64,000 bases of DNA from Vibrio taketomensis (GTDB lineage Bacteria; Pseudomonadota; Gammaproteobacteria; Enterobacterales; Vibrionaceae), in NCBI RefSeq assembly GCF_009938165.1, contig NZ_AP019649.1:2232001-2296000 (forward strand). Reading direction: 5' to 3'. Both the position numbers and the translations under genes were made by a program. Numbering within the stretch: the stretch's first letter is position 1; each line of letters starts with the position of its first letter. The notes beneath the pieces are model-generated. The model ran no database searches, was not told the DNA's origin, and saw only the letters and a list, made by a program, of their open reading frames with translations. Below, in pieces: positions 33,032 to 41,911 of the stretch.

Positions 33032-33056
33032 AAAGCAGCTTTGGCTGCTTTTTTTT
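33032..33056 (+). terminator. Terminator of ybeD
   Basis: AAAGCAGC-n4-GCTGC followed by a run of eight T, 28 bp after the stop. Confidence 0.88.
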
Positions 33057-33177
33057 ATATCATAAGGTTAAAATTGTAATCGTTTTCTAGGGTTAATATT
33101 CTGTTATCAACATATAGTTCAAAGTGTCAAACAGGTTTATAATCGAGCCCATTAAGACATAAAAGACGGACTTGGGA

Positions 33178-33834
33178 ATGCAACATACTTTGGTTGTAAA
33201 ACATCTTGGTAGACAAGATTACGAGCCAATTTGGCGCGCAATGCATGAGTTTACTGATACACGAACTGACGACACTTTAGATGAAGTTTGGTTGGTGGAA
33301 CACAACCCGGTATTTACCCAAGGCCAAGCAGGCAAAGCAGAGCACCTGCTCAACACTGGCGACATTCCAGTGGTACAAAGCGACCGAGGCGGTCAAGTAA
33401 CGTATCACGGGCCTGGCCAGTTGGTGGTCTACTTTTTGATCAACCTGCGCAGAAAAGGCTTAGGTGTGCGCGAGCTCGTAACTCATATCGAGAATCTCGT
33501 GATCAATACGCTAAAAGCCTACAATATCGATTCTGCGGCACGACCTGATGCGCCAGGTGTCTATGTAGATAATAAAAAAATCTGCTCACTTGGACTTCGC
33601 ATTCGCAAAGGCTGTTCGTTTCATGGCTTAGCATTAAACGTTAATATGGACCTCTCACCGTTCTTACGTATTAACCCTTGTGGTTATGCCGGTATGGAAA
33701 TGGTGCAAGTGAGCCAATTAGGCGGACCGGATAAGGTCGATAATGTCGCCGAGCAATTATTGAAACAACTTGTGGTTTTGTTGGACTACCAACAAATCGA
33801 AGTCAGCACACAAGTTCCAAACGATAAGAAATAG
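33178..33834 (+). CDS. lipB: Octanoyl-[ACP]:protein N-octanoyltransferase LipB
   Basis: 218 residues from the ATG at 33178 (an in-frame TTG lies two codons upstream). It moves octanoate from ACP to the E2 and GcvH lysine domains. Family stretches [35 protein letters not shown] and the catalytic Cys in [12 protein letters not shown] are present. It ends 4 bp before lipA. Confidence 0.94.
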   Translation: MQHTLVVKHLGRQDYEPIWRAMHEFTDTRTDDTLDEVWLVEHNPVFTQGQAGKAEHLLNTGDIPVVQSDRGGQVTYHGPGQLVVYFLINLRRKGLGVRELVTHIENLVINTLKAYNIDSAARPDAPGVYVDNKKICSLGLRIRKGCSFHGLALNVNMDLSPFLRINPCGYAGMEMVQVSQLGGPDKVDNVAEQLLKQLVVLLDYQQIEVSTQVPNDKK

Positions 33835-33838
33835 AAGC

Positions 33839-34804
33839 ATGAGTAAACCAATTCAAATGGAAAAAGGCATCAAATATCGTGATGCTGACAAGATGGCACT
33901 AATTCCTGTTAAGAATATGCCAACTGAACAAAAAGAAGTGCTACGTAAACCTGAATGGATGCGCATTAAATTGCCTTCAGACAGCCAACGCATTCAAGAC
34001 ATCAAGTCTGCGATGCGTAAAAACAATCTGCACTCTGTTTGTGAAGAAGCCTCATGCCCTAACTTAGCTGAGTGTTTCAACCACGGTACTGCTACCTTTA
34101 TGATCTTGGGTGCGATCTGTACTCGTCGTTGCCCGTTCTGTGACGTTGCCCATGGCCGCCCATTAGCACCAGAAGTGGGTGAACCACAAAAACTAGCGCA
34201 AACCATCAAAGACATGAAACTGAAGTACGTAGTAATTACTTCCGTTGACCGTGACGACTTACGTGATGGTGGCGCACAACACTTTGCTGATTGTAACCGT
34301 GAAATTCGTGCGCTTAACCCACACATCAAAATTGAAACATTGGTACCTGATTTCCGTGGTCGTATGGATGTGGCGTTGGATCTGCTCAAAGACAACCCGC
34401 CAGATGTATTTAACCACAACCTAGAGACCGCTCCTCGTTTGTACCGTAAGGCTCGTCCTGGCGCAAATTACAAATGGTCACTAGAGCTATTGAAGAAATT
34501 CAAAGAGCAACATCCACATATTCCAACCAAGTCTGGTTTGATGATGGGTCTAGGTGAAACTAAAGAAGAGATCATCGAAGTACTTAAAGATCTTCGTGCT
34601 CACGGCGTGACCATGTTGACACTGGGTCAATACTTGGCACCAAGTCGTCACCACTTACCGGTTGAGCGCTATGTTCCACCAGCAGAGTTTGATGAACTAA
34701 AACAAGTGGCACTCGATTTGGGTTTCACTCATGCAGCATGTGGTCCATTCGTTCGCTCTTCATACCATGCAGATCTTCAAGCTCAAGGTATCGAAGTTAG
34801 CTAA
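33839..34804 (+). CDS. lipA: Lipoyl synthase LipA
   Basis: 321 residues, identical in length to E. coli. Radical-SAM enzyme inserting two sulfurs into the octanoyl chain. The auxiliary-cluster cysteines are in [12 protein letters not shown] and the radical-SAM cysteines in [13 protein letters not shown]; a conserved C-terminal RSSYHAD serine loop is present. The start is [10 protein letters not shown]; the ORF is open to 33770 inside lipB. Confidence 0.96.
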   Translation: MSKPIQMEKGIKYRDADKMALIPVKNMPTEQKEVLRKPEWMRIKLPSDSQRIQDIKSAMRKNNLHSVCEEASCPNLAECFNHGTATFMILGAICTRRCPFCDVAHGRPLAPEVGEPQKLAQTIKDMKLKYVVITSVDRDDLRDGGAQHFADCNREIRALNPHIKIETLVPDFRGRMDVALDLLKDNPPDVFNHNLETAPRLYRKARPGANYKWSLELLKKFKEQHPHIPTKSGLMMGLGETKEEIIEVLKDLRAHGVTMLTLGQYLAPSRHHLPVERYVPPAEFDELKQVALDLGFTHAACGPFVRSSYHADLQAQGIEVS

Positions 34805-34838
34805 CGATAGCTCACACTCGAGCTCTAATACACTATTT

Positions 34839-34866
34839 AAGGTCAGCATAATGCTGACCTTTTTGT
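34839..34866 (+). terminator. Terminator of lipBA
   Basis: AAGGTCAGCAT and ATGCTGACCTT are complementary with almost no loop, followed by TTTT. 35 bp after lipA. Confidence 0.85.
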
Positions 34867-34982
34867 TATCAAACGATTATTCAGTCTCTCTACTTGCACC
34901 TACTCATATGCACTTCTAGGCTTAATGAAGTGTTCAAACTCAACACGCCATGACAGGCAAATCATAAGAACAGGATAAAGCC

Positions 34983-35306
34983 ATGGAAAAACTCATCATG
35001 CTGCTCTTTAGCAGCCTATTACTATTGGGTTGTCATTCAGTTTCAACGCAAGACCATTACCGAGAGGCCTCGTTTGAACTATGTAATGCCGAAGTCGATA
35101 TCTATTCGGTGAGTGATGACGGCCGAGTGCGAATCGTCTGCTCTGATGGCGCTAAATTTGCTTTAGCTAAAGAAAACACCCTCTATACCATGCGCGATAT
35201 CAACATTGAATACTGTGACGGTGAGGGATTAGGCAAATTCAGTGAAAGCTCGCGTTATTACTCATTTAAGTGCAAATCGGGAACGCTGCTAAGTATCACT
35301 AAGTAA
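34983..35306 (+). CDS. Small lipoprotein with two 32-residue cysteine repeats
   Basis: 107 residues. Lipoprotein signal with lipobox LLLLGC (C17). The rest is two equal units, residues 32-63 and 76-107, each with E at 1, C at 3, C at 22, G at 25 and K at 32 (C-X18-C-X2-G). Four cysteines (34, 53, 78, 97) could form one disulfide per repeat. The second repeat ends exactly at the C-terminus. I know no named family for it. It is monocistronic, with a terminator after it. Residue after C17 is His, so outer-membrane sorting is likely. Confidence 0.75.
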   Translation: MEKLIMLLFSSLLLLGCHSVSTQDHYREASFELCNAEVDIYSVSDDGRVRIVCSDGAKFALAKENTLYTMRDINIEYCDGEGLGKFSESSRYYSFKCKSGTLLSITK

Positions 35307-35342
35307 GTGTTAAGAATTGAAAGCTAAGAAGCTGGAAAGACT

Positions 35343-35374
35343 AAGTTGCACCTTTTATTGGTGCAACTTGTTAT
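35343..35374 (+). terminator. Terminator of the small repeat lipoprotein
   Basis: AAGTTGCACC-n7-GGTGCAACTT followed by GTTATTT, 37 bp after the stop. Confidence 0.8.
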
Positions 35375-35404
35375 TTCACTGCAGTTCACTGCCAATCCTC
35401 AGAA

Positions 35405-35432
35405 AACAAAAAAGAGCCCGTTAGGGCTCTTT
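35405..35432 (-). terminator. Terminator of glyA
   Basis: Minus strand AAAGAGCCC-n4-GGGCTCTTT followed by TTTGTTTT. It lies 146 bp beyond the glyA stop, leaving a long 3' untranslated region. Confidence 0.75.
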
Positions 35433-35577
35433 CTAAACTCTCAATTTCAAACTAAATCGAATCTAGTTTTGACGCCACTTTTGCAACGAGTGGTAAGAAG
35501 TTCTAGGAGAACACGCGCAGTTTACAAGTGTAAATGAGCATGTTCGACAACGAAATTCACCCCACTCAGCAGCAGAA

Positions 35578-36828
35578 TTATGCGTAAACCGGTAGACGCT
35601 TACAGATCTCTAGTACTTTCGCTTTCGTTGCTTCAATAACTTCTTGGCTTTCAAGGTTATCAAGCACATCACACATCCAGTTTGCTAGATCTTTTGAATC
35701 TTGCTCGGTAAAACCACGGCGAGTGATCGCTGGTGTACCGACACGAATACCTGACGTTACGAATGGGCTACGTGGATCGTTTGGTACTGAGTTTTTATTT
35801 ACCGTGATGTTTGCTGCACCTAGCGCTGCATCGGCATCTTTACCTGTGATGTCTTTGTCGATGAGATCAACTAGGAACAGGTGGTTTTCAGTGCCGTTTG
35901 ATACGATTTTGTAACCACGCTCTTGGAACTGCGCTACCATTGCTTTTGCGTTTTGTACCACGCGTGCTTGATATGCTTTGAACTCTGGTTCCATTGCTTC
36001 TTTAAACGCTACCGCTTTACCAGCGATAACATGCATTAGAGGACCACCTTGACCACCAGGGAATACAGCTGAGTTCAGTTTTTTGTACATGTCTTCACCA
36101 GCGTTTGACAGAATCAAACCGCCACGTGGACCTGCTAGTGTTTTGTGCGTGGTGGTGGTTACAACGTGTGCGTGAGGCACTGGCGTTGGGTATTCACCTG
36201 CAGCGATTAGACCCGCTACGTGCGCCATATCAACAAATAGGTAAGCACCTACTTTGTCTGCGATTTCACGCATGCGTTTCCAATCTACGATTTGTGAGTA
36301 TGCAGAGAAACCGCCGATAATCATTTTTGGCTTGTGCTCAACCGCCAACGCTTCCATTTCGTCATAGTTGATTTGGCCTGCAGCATCAATGCCGTAAGGG
36401 ATAACATTGTAGTGCTTACCAGAGAAGTTTACTGGTGAGCCGTGGGTCAAGTGACCACCGTGTGCTAGGCTCATACCTAAAACAGTATCACCTGGATTTA
36501 GCAGTGCCATGTAAACAGCACTGTTAGCTTGAGAACCTGAGTGAGGCTGAACGTTCGCGTACTCACAACCAAATAGCTGACAAGCGCGATCAATTGCTAG
36601 AGATTCTGCTTTATCAACGTACTCACAACCACCGTAGTAGCGTTTACCTGGGTAACCTTCAGCGTATTTGTTTGTTAGCTGAGAACCTTGCGCTTCCATT
36701 ACACGTGGGCTTGTGTAGTTTTCTGAAGCAATAAGTTCGATGTGTTCTTCCTGGCGAAGAGTTTCCTCTTGGATAGCTGCGAACAGTTCCGCATCGTAAT
36801 CTGCGATGTTCATATCACGCTTAAGCAT
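35578..36828 (-). CDS. glyA: Serine hydroxymethyltransferase GlyA
   Basis: 416 residues (E. coli 417). PLP enzyme converting serine and tetrahydrofolate to glycine and methylene-THF, the main source of one-carbon units. The PLP lysine is in [16 protein letters not shown] (about 229). Single gene with a perfect PurR box upstream, as in E. coli. Confidence 0.97.
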   Translation of the reverse strand: MLKRDMNIADYDAELFAAIQEETLRQEEHIELIASENYTSPRVMEAQGSQLTNKYAEGYPGKRYYGGCEYVDKAESLAIDRACQLFGCEYANVQPHSGSQANSAVYMALLNPGDTVLGMSLAHGGHLTHGSPVNFSGKHYNVIPYGIDAAGQINYDEMEALAVEHKPKMIIGGFSAYSQIVDWKRMREIADKVGAYLFVDMAHVAGLIAAGEYPTPVPHAHVVTTTTHKTLAGPRGGLILSNAGEDMYKKLNSAVFPGGQGGPLMHVIAGKAVAFKEAMEPEFKAYQARVVQNAKAMVAQFQERGYKIVSNGTENHLFLVDLIDKDITGKDADAALGAANITVNKNSVPNDPRSPFVTSGIRVGTPAITRRGFTEQDSKDLANWMCDVLDNLESQEVIEATKAKVLEICKRLPVYA

Positions 36829-36886
36829 CTGTATCTCCTGACTCAGATTTAGACTGAATGTTGCAAAAAACTGGCAAACGACCCCG

Positions 36887-36902
36887 ACGCAAACGTTTTC
36901 GT
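36887..36902 (-). promoter_or_regulatory. PurR operator of glyA
   Basis: ACGCAAACGTTTTCGT agrees with the E. coli PurR consensus (ACGCAAACGTTTTCNT) at every defined base. It lies 59 bp before the glyA start. A TAAAAT on the minus strand (36919-36924) is a likely -10, which places the operator just downstream of transcription start. The remainder of 36829-37156 is AT-rich without genes. Confidence 0.85.
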
Positions 36903-37156
36903 CACCCTAATGGCGCGCATTTTAACTAATTTGATCTTGGTCATAAGAGAAAATTACATTTTTCTCATGCAGTTTTTCATACTGACTTACAAGGTAATTC
37001 ATATTGTTCCGATTATTCTATAATCGACTGTCATTACTAGCTTTACACCTTGTAAAGTCATAATTACATAGATTTACCTCAATTTTCTATCAAGCTACCG
37101 AAAACTTAACTTTTCACTACTATGCCTGCCTTTCAACCAACGTTTAATAATCGGTA

Positions 37157-37756
37157 ATGAACAAACATACTCGTAGAGAAGACTGGATTGCTATCCTAAC
37201 TGGAACTCTGATCGTCGCACAAGGCATTTTCTTTCTTCAAACGAGTGGATTGCTGACGGGCGGAACGACTGGCCTTGCACTGTTGATCAGTCAAGTCGTG
37301 CCATTTTCGTTTGGTGTCATTTACTTTCTATGTAACACCCCTTTCTACCTTTTGGCATGGAAACGCTTTGGCGCTAAATTTGCTCTAAACAGTGCTATCT
37401 CTGGCGCACTTGTCTCTATTTTTACTGATCATCTTTACCTTGTGATCACTGTAGACAAGGTTGACCCTCTATATTGCGCAATAGCGGGCGGATTATTGAT
37501 GGGGTTGGGAATGTTGATTCTATTCCGACATCGCTCAAGTTTGGGCGGCTTTAATGTGCTGTGTCTATTTATTCAAGACAAGTTTGGTATTTCGGTGGGT
37601 AAAACACAGCTAGCGATTGATTTTTCGATCTTAACGATGTCTTTCTTTTTTGTTTCTCCGCTGATTCTTGCCTATTCGGTGGTTGGTGCGTTTATCTTAA
37701 ATGTTGTCCTTGGTATGAATCACAAGCCAAGTCGCTATATTGTAAAATACAGTTAA
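37157..37756 (+). CDS. YitT family inner-membrane protein
   Basis: 199 residues with five or six membrane helices. TSGLLTGGTTGLALLIS and GLLMGLGMLILFRHRSSLGGFNVL are the repeated Gly-rich motifs of the YitT (DUF161) family; the C-terminal DUF2179 domain of longer members is absent. The transported solute is unknown. Single gene. Confidence 0.8.
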   Translation: MNKHTRREDWIAILTGTLIVAQGIFFLQTSGLLTGGTTGLALLISQVVPFSFGVIYFLCNTPFYLLAWKRFGAKFALNSAISGALVSIFTDHLYLVITVDKVDPLYCAIAGGLLMGLGMLILFRHRSSLGGFNVLCLFIQDKFGISVGKTQLAIDFSILTMSFFFVSPLILAYSVVGAFILNVVLGMNHKPSRYIVKYS

Positions 37757-37766
37757 TACGCCCCTA

Positions 37767-37795
37767 GGGCTTGGTAAATTATCAAGCCCATTTAA
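37767..37795 (+). terminator. Stem-loop after yitT
   Basis: GGGCTTG-n9-CAAGCCC with a short AT-rich tail, 10 bp after the stop. It lies in the 62-bp convergent gap and may serve both neighbours. Confidence 0.55.
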
Positions 37796-37818
37796 AGGCG
37801 GCATTTAACGTTCGGTAC

Positions 37819-38172
37819 TTATTGGTTTACACAGTTAATGAATACATCTAAGCCATATTCCAAGCGTGCATAATCACCCTTGGTGTACAAATTAATCGGT
37901 GCCACTTCTGTTTGTGCGAATTCAGGTAGCATATAGCGCGTGCCTGAACCTGCCGGCACTTGCACCAAAGCATAATCTTCACCATCGACATTGACCAACG
38001 CTCCACGCTCTTCGATTAAATAGTCCGCTTGAAACGTTTTGTCGTCACTACACTGATAATGGTAGCCATAGTTTTCGCTATGATTATCTGCACTATTCGA
38101 ACCATCACTATTGCTAGTCGAACAAGCAGAAAGTAGAACAGCACTGGTTATCAACATGCCGATTCTGATCAT
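37819..38172 (-). CDS. MliC-type lysozyme inhibitor lipoprotein
   Basis: 117 residues. ATG at 38172 with GGAGG 7 nt upstream. Lipobox LLSAC (C17), a Ser/Asn linker, then one MliC domain (about 40-117): YHYQCSDDKTF at the start, ALVNVDGEDYALVQVPAGSG in the middle (this Ser/Gly loop enters the lysozyme active site in known MliC proteins), and NLYTKGDYARLEYG with a closing Cys (FINC). The two cysteines can pair. MliC proteins inhibit host or competitor c-type lysozymes. Assignment rests on motif pattern. Confidence 0.72.
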   Translation of the reverse strand: MIRIGMLITSAVLLSACSTSNSDGSNSADNHSENYGYHYQCSDDKTFQADYLIEERGALVNVDGEDYALVQVPAGSGTRYMLPEFAQTEVAPINLYTKGDYARLEYGLDVFINCVNQ

Positions 38173-38184
38173 GATTACCTCCAA

Positions 38185-38214
38185 TAAAATTAAAGGCTGC
38201 AAACGCAGCCTTTA
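38185..38214 (-). terminator. Terminator of gmhB
   Basis: TAAAGGCTGC-n4-GCAGCCTTTA directly after the gmhB stop; on the minus strand it runs into TTTAATTTTATT. It overlaps the ribosome-binding region upstream of the MliC-type gene. Confidence 0.8.
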
Positions 38215-38223
38215 AATAATAGT

Positions 38224-38775
38224 CTATTTATTTAAATAGTTAGGAACATCCCGAATACTGTCGAGTACCACACTCGCCAACGACTCACCTTGTTCGGTAA
38301 TTGGTTTACCGGTACGCACGAGAATTTTCGTGCCGACACCAGCGGCTTCAGCGGCCATCATATCTTCCGCTTTATCGCCAATCATGACTGAATTAGCCAT
38401 ATCGATTTTCAGGAAATCACGAGCTGAGATAAACATACCCGGTTTTGGTTTGCGGCAATCACAATCTTGTTTGTAGTCACCTTGACCATGTTCAGCATGG
38501 TGTGGACAGTAGTAGATACCATCAAGCTCAACACCATTATCGACAAAGTTCCAATCCATCCACTGAGTCAGTGAAAGAAAACGGTCTTCTGAGAACTTCC
38601 CACGTGCAATACCAGACTGGTTAGTTACAAGTACTAGCAAGTAACCCATTTGCTGTAATTTTTTCGTCGCGTCAAAAACGCCCTCGATGAACTCAAAATC
38701 GTGTTCGTCATGCACGTAGCCGTGGTCAACGTTAATCACGCCATCACGGTCTAAAAAGACTGCTGGTTTTGCCAA
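38224..38775 (-). CDS. gmhB: D-glycero-beta-D-manno-heptose 1,7-bisphosphate 7-phosphatase
   Basis: 183 residues. HAD-superfamily phosphatase in ADP-heptose synthesis for LPS inner core. Catalytic DxD at D9/D11 (FLDRDGVIN), threonine motif [10 protein letters not shown], zinc-binding loop CPHH ... [10 protein letters not shown], and IGDKAEDM. gmhA, acting two steps earlier, lies at 46630 in the same window. Confidence 0.95.
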   Translation of the reverse strand: MAKPAVFLDRDGVINVDHGYVHDEHDFEFIEGVFDATKKLQQMGYLLVLVTNQSGIARGKFSEDRFLSLTQWMDWNFVDNGVELDGIYYCPHHAEHGQGDYKQDCDCRKPKPGMFISARDFLKIDMANSVMIGDKAEDMMAAEAAGVGTKILVRTGKPITEQGESLASVVLDSIRDVPNYLNK

Positions 38776-38876
38776 AATTTCTATCTCTAATTACTGTCTA
38801 TGCTGAGAATTATTACACGCTTTATTTCTTTCATCACTATCTAATTACTTAATCGATTGCTCCGATCAGTGCATTT

Positions 38877-38900
38877 AGACGTCTAGACGTAAAAATATCT
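38877..38900 (+). promoter_or_regulatory. MetJ operator (three tandem met boxes)
   Basis: Three contiguous 8-mers, AGACGTCT (perfect), AGACGTAA (6 of 8) and AAATATCT (5 of 8), immediately upstream of the -35 of metN. MetJ with S-adenosylmethionine would repress methionine import. Confidence 0.8.
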
Positions 38901-38901
38901 A

Positions 38902-38930
38902 TTGACACTAATTCAACAACACCATAGCAT
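38902..38930 (+). promoter_or_regulatory. metNIQ promoter
   Basis: TTGACA (-35, perfect) and TAGCAT (-10) separated by 17 bp, starting 1 bp after the met boxes and ending 67 bp before the metN start. Confidence 0.75.
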
Positions 38931-38997
38931 CATCTAACAAATGAGATATAGCTCAACATTATCTACTGGTTCAACTCGAGCTTAAGAAGGATTCTCA

Positions 38998-40032
38998 ATG
39001 ATTAAGATTAATCAGGTAAATAAGGTGTTCTATCAAGGCAAACAAGCCATTAATGCCCTGAAAGATATTAACCTTCATATCGCACAAGGAACGATATTTG
39101 GTGTTATCGGCGCATCAGGCGCTGGTAAAAGTACGCTGATCCGCTGTGTAAACATGCTTGAAGCGCCAACCAGTGGCGAAATCATTGTTGATGGTGTCGA
39201 CCTAACTAAATTGAGCAAAGCCCAGCTGAGCGAAGCGCGCCGCAATATTGGCATGATCTTCCAGCATTTTAATCTGCTTTTATCACGCACGGTATTCGAT
39301 AACGTTGCTCTGCCACTTGAGCTCGCCGGTAAAGAGAAGAATCGGGTTCAAGCTAAAGTTACTGAGTTACTGCAACTGGTTGGTCTTGCGGATAAACACG
39401 AAAGTTACCCATCGAATTTAAGCGGTGGTCAAAAGCAACGTGTGGCTATCGCTCGCGCTCTAGCTTGCGATCCAAAAGTATTACTATGTGATGAGGCCAC
39501 CAGCGCTCTAGATCCTGCAACAACGCAATCTATTTTAGAGCTACTACGTGAAATCAACCGCAAACTGAAAATCACTATTTTGCTGATCACACACGAAATG
39601 GATGTGGTGAAAAGCATCTGTCACGAAGTGGCGATTATCGGTGGTGGTGAATTGGTTGAAAAAGGCACTGTGGGTGAAATTTTTGCCCACCCTAAAACGC
39701 AACTTGCCCATAACTTTATTCGCTCAACCTTGGATCTTTCGATTCCAGAAGATTATCAAGTACGTCTGCAGCCAACTCGTGTTGAAAGCAGTTACCCATT
39801 AGTGCGTCTTGAATTTACCGGAGCTACGGTCGATGCGCCTCTGATGAGTCAAATCTCTCGAAAATACAACATCGACGTCAACATTCTTAGTTCCGATCTC
39901 GATTACGCCGGTGGCGTGAAATTCGGCATGATGGTAGCAGAGTTGTTCGGCACTGAAGATGATGCAAATAACGCGATTACGTTTTTAAGCGATAACAATG
40001 TAAAAGTAGAGGTGCTTGGCTATGTCCTTTAA
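38998..40032 (+). CDS. metN: Methionine ABC transporter ATPase MetN
   Basis: 344 residues. Walker [10 protein letters not shown], signature LSGGQKQR, Walker [13 protein letters not shown], switch His in LLITHEMD. The C-terminal NIL/ACT-like domain (about 265-344) gives allosteric inhibition by methionine. Overlaps metI by 11 bp. First gene of metNIQ. Confidence 0.96.
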   Translation: MIKINQVNKVFYQGKQAINALKDINLHIAQGTIFGVIGASGAGKSTLIRCVNMLEAPTSGEIIVDGVDLTKLSKAQLSEARRNIGMIFQHFNLLLSRTVFDNVALPLELAGKEKNRVQAKVTELLQLVGLADKHESYPSNLSGGQKQRVAIARALACDPKVLLCDEATSALDPATTQSILELLREINRKLKITILLITHEMDVVKSICHEVAIIGGGELVEKGTVGEIFAHPKTQLAHNFIRSTLDLSIPEDYQVRLQPTRVESSYPLVRLEFTGATVDAPLMSQISRKYNIDVNILSSDLDYAGGVKFGMMVAELFGTEDDANNAITFLSDNNVKVEVLGYVL

Positions 40033-40698
40033 AACCATTACTGATTGGCTAAACCTCAATTCAGACTTACTGCTTAGCGCAACATGGGAAACGGTTTACA
40101 TGGTTGCCGTTGCCGGCATCGTCGGCTTCGCGATTGGTATTCCTCTCGGTGTGATTCTGCATACGACCAAAAAAGGCGGCTTACTGGAAAACTCACGCCT
40201 AAACCGTACGCTTGGTGCCATCGTCAATATCGGTCGCTCAGTGCCATTTTTAGTCTTGATGGTCGCGATAATTCCAGTCACCAAACTCTTGGTCGGGACA
40301 TTTATCGGCACTACGGCAGCGATTGTTCCACTCACGATTGGGGCGATTCCGTTTGTTGCTCGCTTAATCGAAGGTGCGCTGCTTGAAGTCCCAACGGGCT
40401 TGGTTGAAGCCGCGCAATCAATGGGCGCGACGCCACTACAAATTGTCACCAAAGTGCTACTACCAGAAGCGTTACCAACCATTGTTAACTCTGTAACGAT
40501 TACACTGGTTACTCTCGTCAGCTATTCAGCAATGGCTGGTACAGTCGGTGGCGGCGGTTTAGGAGATGTTGCTATCCGCTATGGCTTCCATCGCTACGAC
40601 GTCATAATTATGGCGGTTACGGTGGTGATGCTGATTGTCCTAGTACAAATGATTCAATCTATCGGTGATGCCGTTGTTCGCCGTGTGATCATCGATAA
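40022..40698 (+). CDS. metI: Methionine ABC transporter permease MetI, stop codon lost
   Basis: Permease with five membrane helices and the EAA loop [23 protein letters not shown] (about 135-157). In the sequence as given, the frame does not stop: it reads through the metQ ribosome-binding site into metQ in frame, ending at 41530. Adding one T in GTGATC near 40686 restores VRRVDHR followed by TAA at 40696-40698, giving 225 residues, the usual Vibrio length. A one-base deletion, real or technical, explains this better than a designed fusion. Start ATG 40022 overlaps metN. Confidence 0.88.
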
Positions 40699-40720
40699 AA
40701 GTTTTTATAAGGAGATTGTT

Positions 40721-41530
40721 ATGAAATTTAATGTAAAGGGTTTATTCGCTATTATCGCTGCGGCATCAGCACTTGTACTGACTGGTTGTGGTGAAAAGGA
40801 AGTCGATAACAGCAAAATCAAAGTCGGTGTTATTGCCGGTGCAGAAGAACAAGTGGCAGAGATTGCCGCGAAAGTCGCGAAAGAGAAATATGGTCTTGAT
40901 GTGGAGCTAGTGACATTCACTGACTACGTAACGCCAAATGCGGCATTGGACGATGGTTCTATCGATGTGAATGCGTTCCAGCACAAACCATATCTAGATA
41001 AGCAAGTAAACGATCGCGGATACAAACTTGCGATTGCCGGTAACACCTTTGTTTACCCAATTGCAGGTTATTCTAAACAGGTTAAGTCTGTTGATGAGAT
41101 CCAAGATGGTGCTCGTATTGCCGTACCAAACGACCCGACTAACCTAGGCCGCTCACTGATACTACTTGAGCAACAAGGTCTTATCACTCTACGTGAAGGT
41201 TCAGGTCTTGAATCAACAGTTCGTGATATCGTCGCTAACCCGAAAAATATCGAAATCATCGAACTAGAAGCGCCTCAACTTCCTCGTTCTCTTGACGATG
41301 TGACGCTCGCCATCATCAACAACACATTCGCTAGCACGATTAACCTTGTACCTGAGCGTGATGGTGTTTTCGTTGAAGATAAAGAGTCACCATATGTGAA
41401 CTTAATCGTTGCCCGCGAGAACAATGTCGATAATGAAAATGTAAAAACGTTTGTGAAAGCATACCAAACAGACGAAGTTTACAATGCAGCTTCAGACATC
41501 TTTAAAGGCAGTGTGGTAAAAGGTTGGTAA
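40721..41530 (+). CDS. metQ: Methionine-binding lipoprotein MetQ
   Basis: 269 residues from the ATG at 40721, with AAGGAG 6 nt upstream. Lipobox VLTGC (about C23), then an NLPA-family periplasmic-binding fold with KVGVIAGAEEQVAE, NAFQHKPYLD and VPNDPTNLGRSL. It captures methionine for MetNI. In this sequence it is also the 3' part of the open metI frame. Confidence 0.94.
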   Translation: MKFNVKGLFAIIAAASALVLTGCGEKEVDNSKIKVGVIAGAEEQVAEIAAKVAKEKYGLDVELVTFTDYVTPNAALDDGSIDVNAFQHKPYLDKQVNDRGYKLAIAGNTFVYPIAGYSKQVKSVDEIQDGARIAVPNDPTNLGRSLILLEQQGLITLREGSGLESTVRDIVANPKNIEIIELEAPQLPRSLDDVTLAIINNTFASTINLVPERDGVFVEDKESPYVNLIVARENNVDNENVKTFVKAYQTDEVYNAASDIFKGSVVKGW

Positions 41531-41557
41531 TCACTTACCTTGTTTACGCATAAACAC

Positions 41558-41588
41558 AAAGCGGGCTTTTTAGCCCGCTTTGTTGTTT
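41558..41588. terminator. Terminator of metNIQ (bidirectional)
   Basis: AAAGCGGGCT-n4-AGCCCGCTTT with GTTGTTT after it. It is 28 bp after metQ and 51 bp beyond the end of the minus-strand L36 gene, so it can serve both. Confidence 0.85.
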
Positions 41589-41638
41589 CTGTAACACCAC
41601 TTCAACCAAGCCATTTTTACTCGTTTCTATTTGCCTGA

Positions 41639-41764
41639 CTATTTCTGCACGGCTTTAAAACGTGGGTTTGCTTTGCAAATCACATAAAGACGGCCACGAC
41701 GTTTAACAATTTGGCAGTCGGGATGACGACTTTTAGCACTTTTTAGCGATTTTAAAACTTTCAT
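41639..41764 (-). CDS. rpmJ2: Zinc-independent ribosomal protein L36 paralogue
   Basis: A 41-residue gene: starts [18 protein letters not shown] and contains [13 protein letters not shown] and ANPRFK. The order and the KVLKS / [12 protein letters not shown] segments mark L36. Of the four zinc ligands of standard L36 (three Cys, one His), two are missing, so it is the C-minus form (YkgO type). Such paralogues replace zinc-bound L36 when zinc is scarce. A Zur-box sits just upstream. The usual partner L31 type B is not adjacent here. Confidence 0.9.
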   Translation of the reverse strand: MKVLKSLKSAKSRHPDCQIVKRRGRLYVICKANPRFKAVQK

Positions 41765-41780
41765 ACACCTTACCTTAAAT

Positions 41781-41803
41781 GAAATGTTATAACATAACAA
41801 ATG
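41781..41803 (-). promoter_or_regulatory. Zur box of the L36 paralogue
   Basis: GAAATGTTATA followed by ACATAACAAATG is a close match to the gammaproteobacterial Zur palindrome (GAAATGTTATA-n-TATAACATTTC). It lies 17 bp upstream of the start codon of the L36 paralogue, 109 bp from the divergent trmO. Confidence 0.8.
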
Positions 41804-41911
41804 ATAATAACTATCAAATAAAGATCAAGCGATATTTTGCCGTTACTTCCCTACTCACGCCCAATGATTAGTATGCTATCTTGTGGCAAAGATTTACCAC
41901 GAGATAATGGC

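Noticed and set aside
36829..37156. Glycine or SAM riboswitch upstream of glyA or metN
   Set aside because: No tandem aptamer-like structure seen; PurR and MetJ boxes explain control.
40022..41530. A natural MetI-MetQ fusion transporter
   Set aside because: One restored base gives the expected MetI end and the metQ ribosome-binding site and lipobox are intact, so a lost base is simpler. Kept as a finding, not as the gene model.
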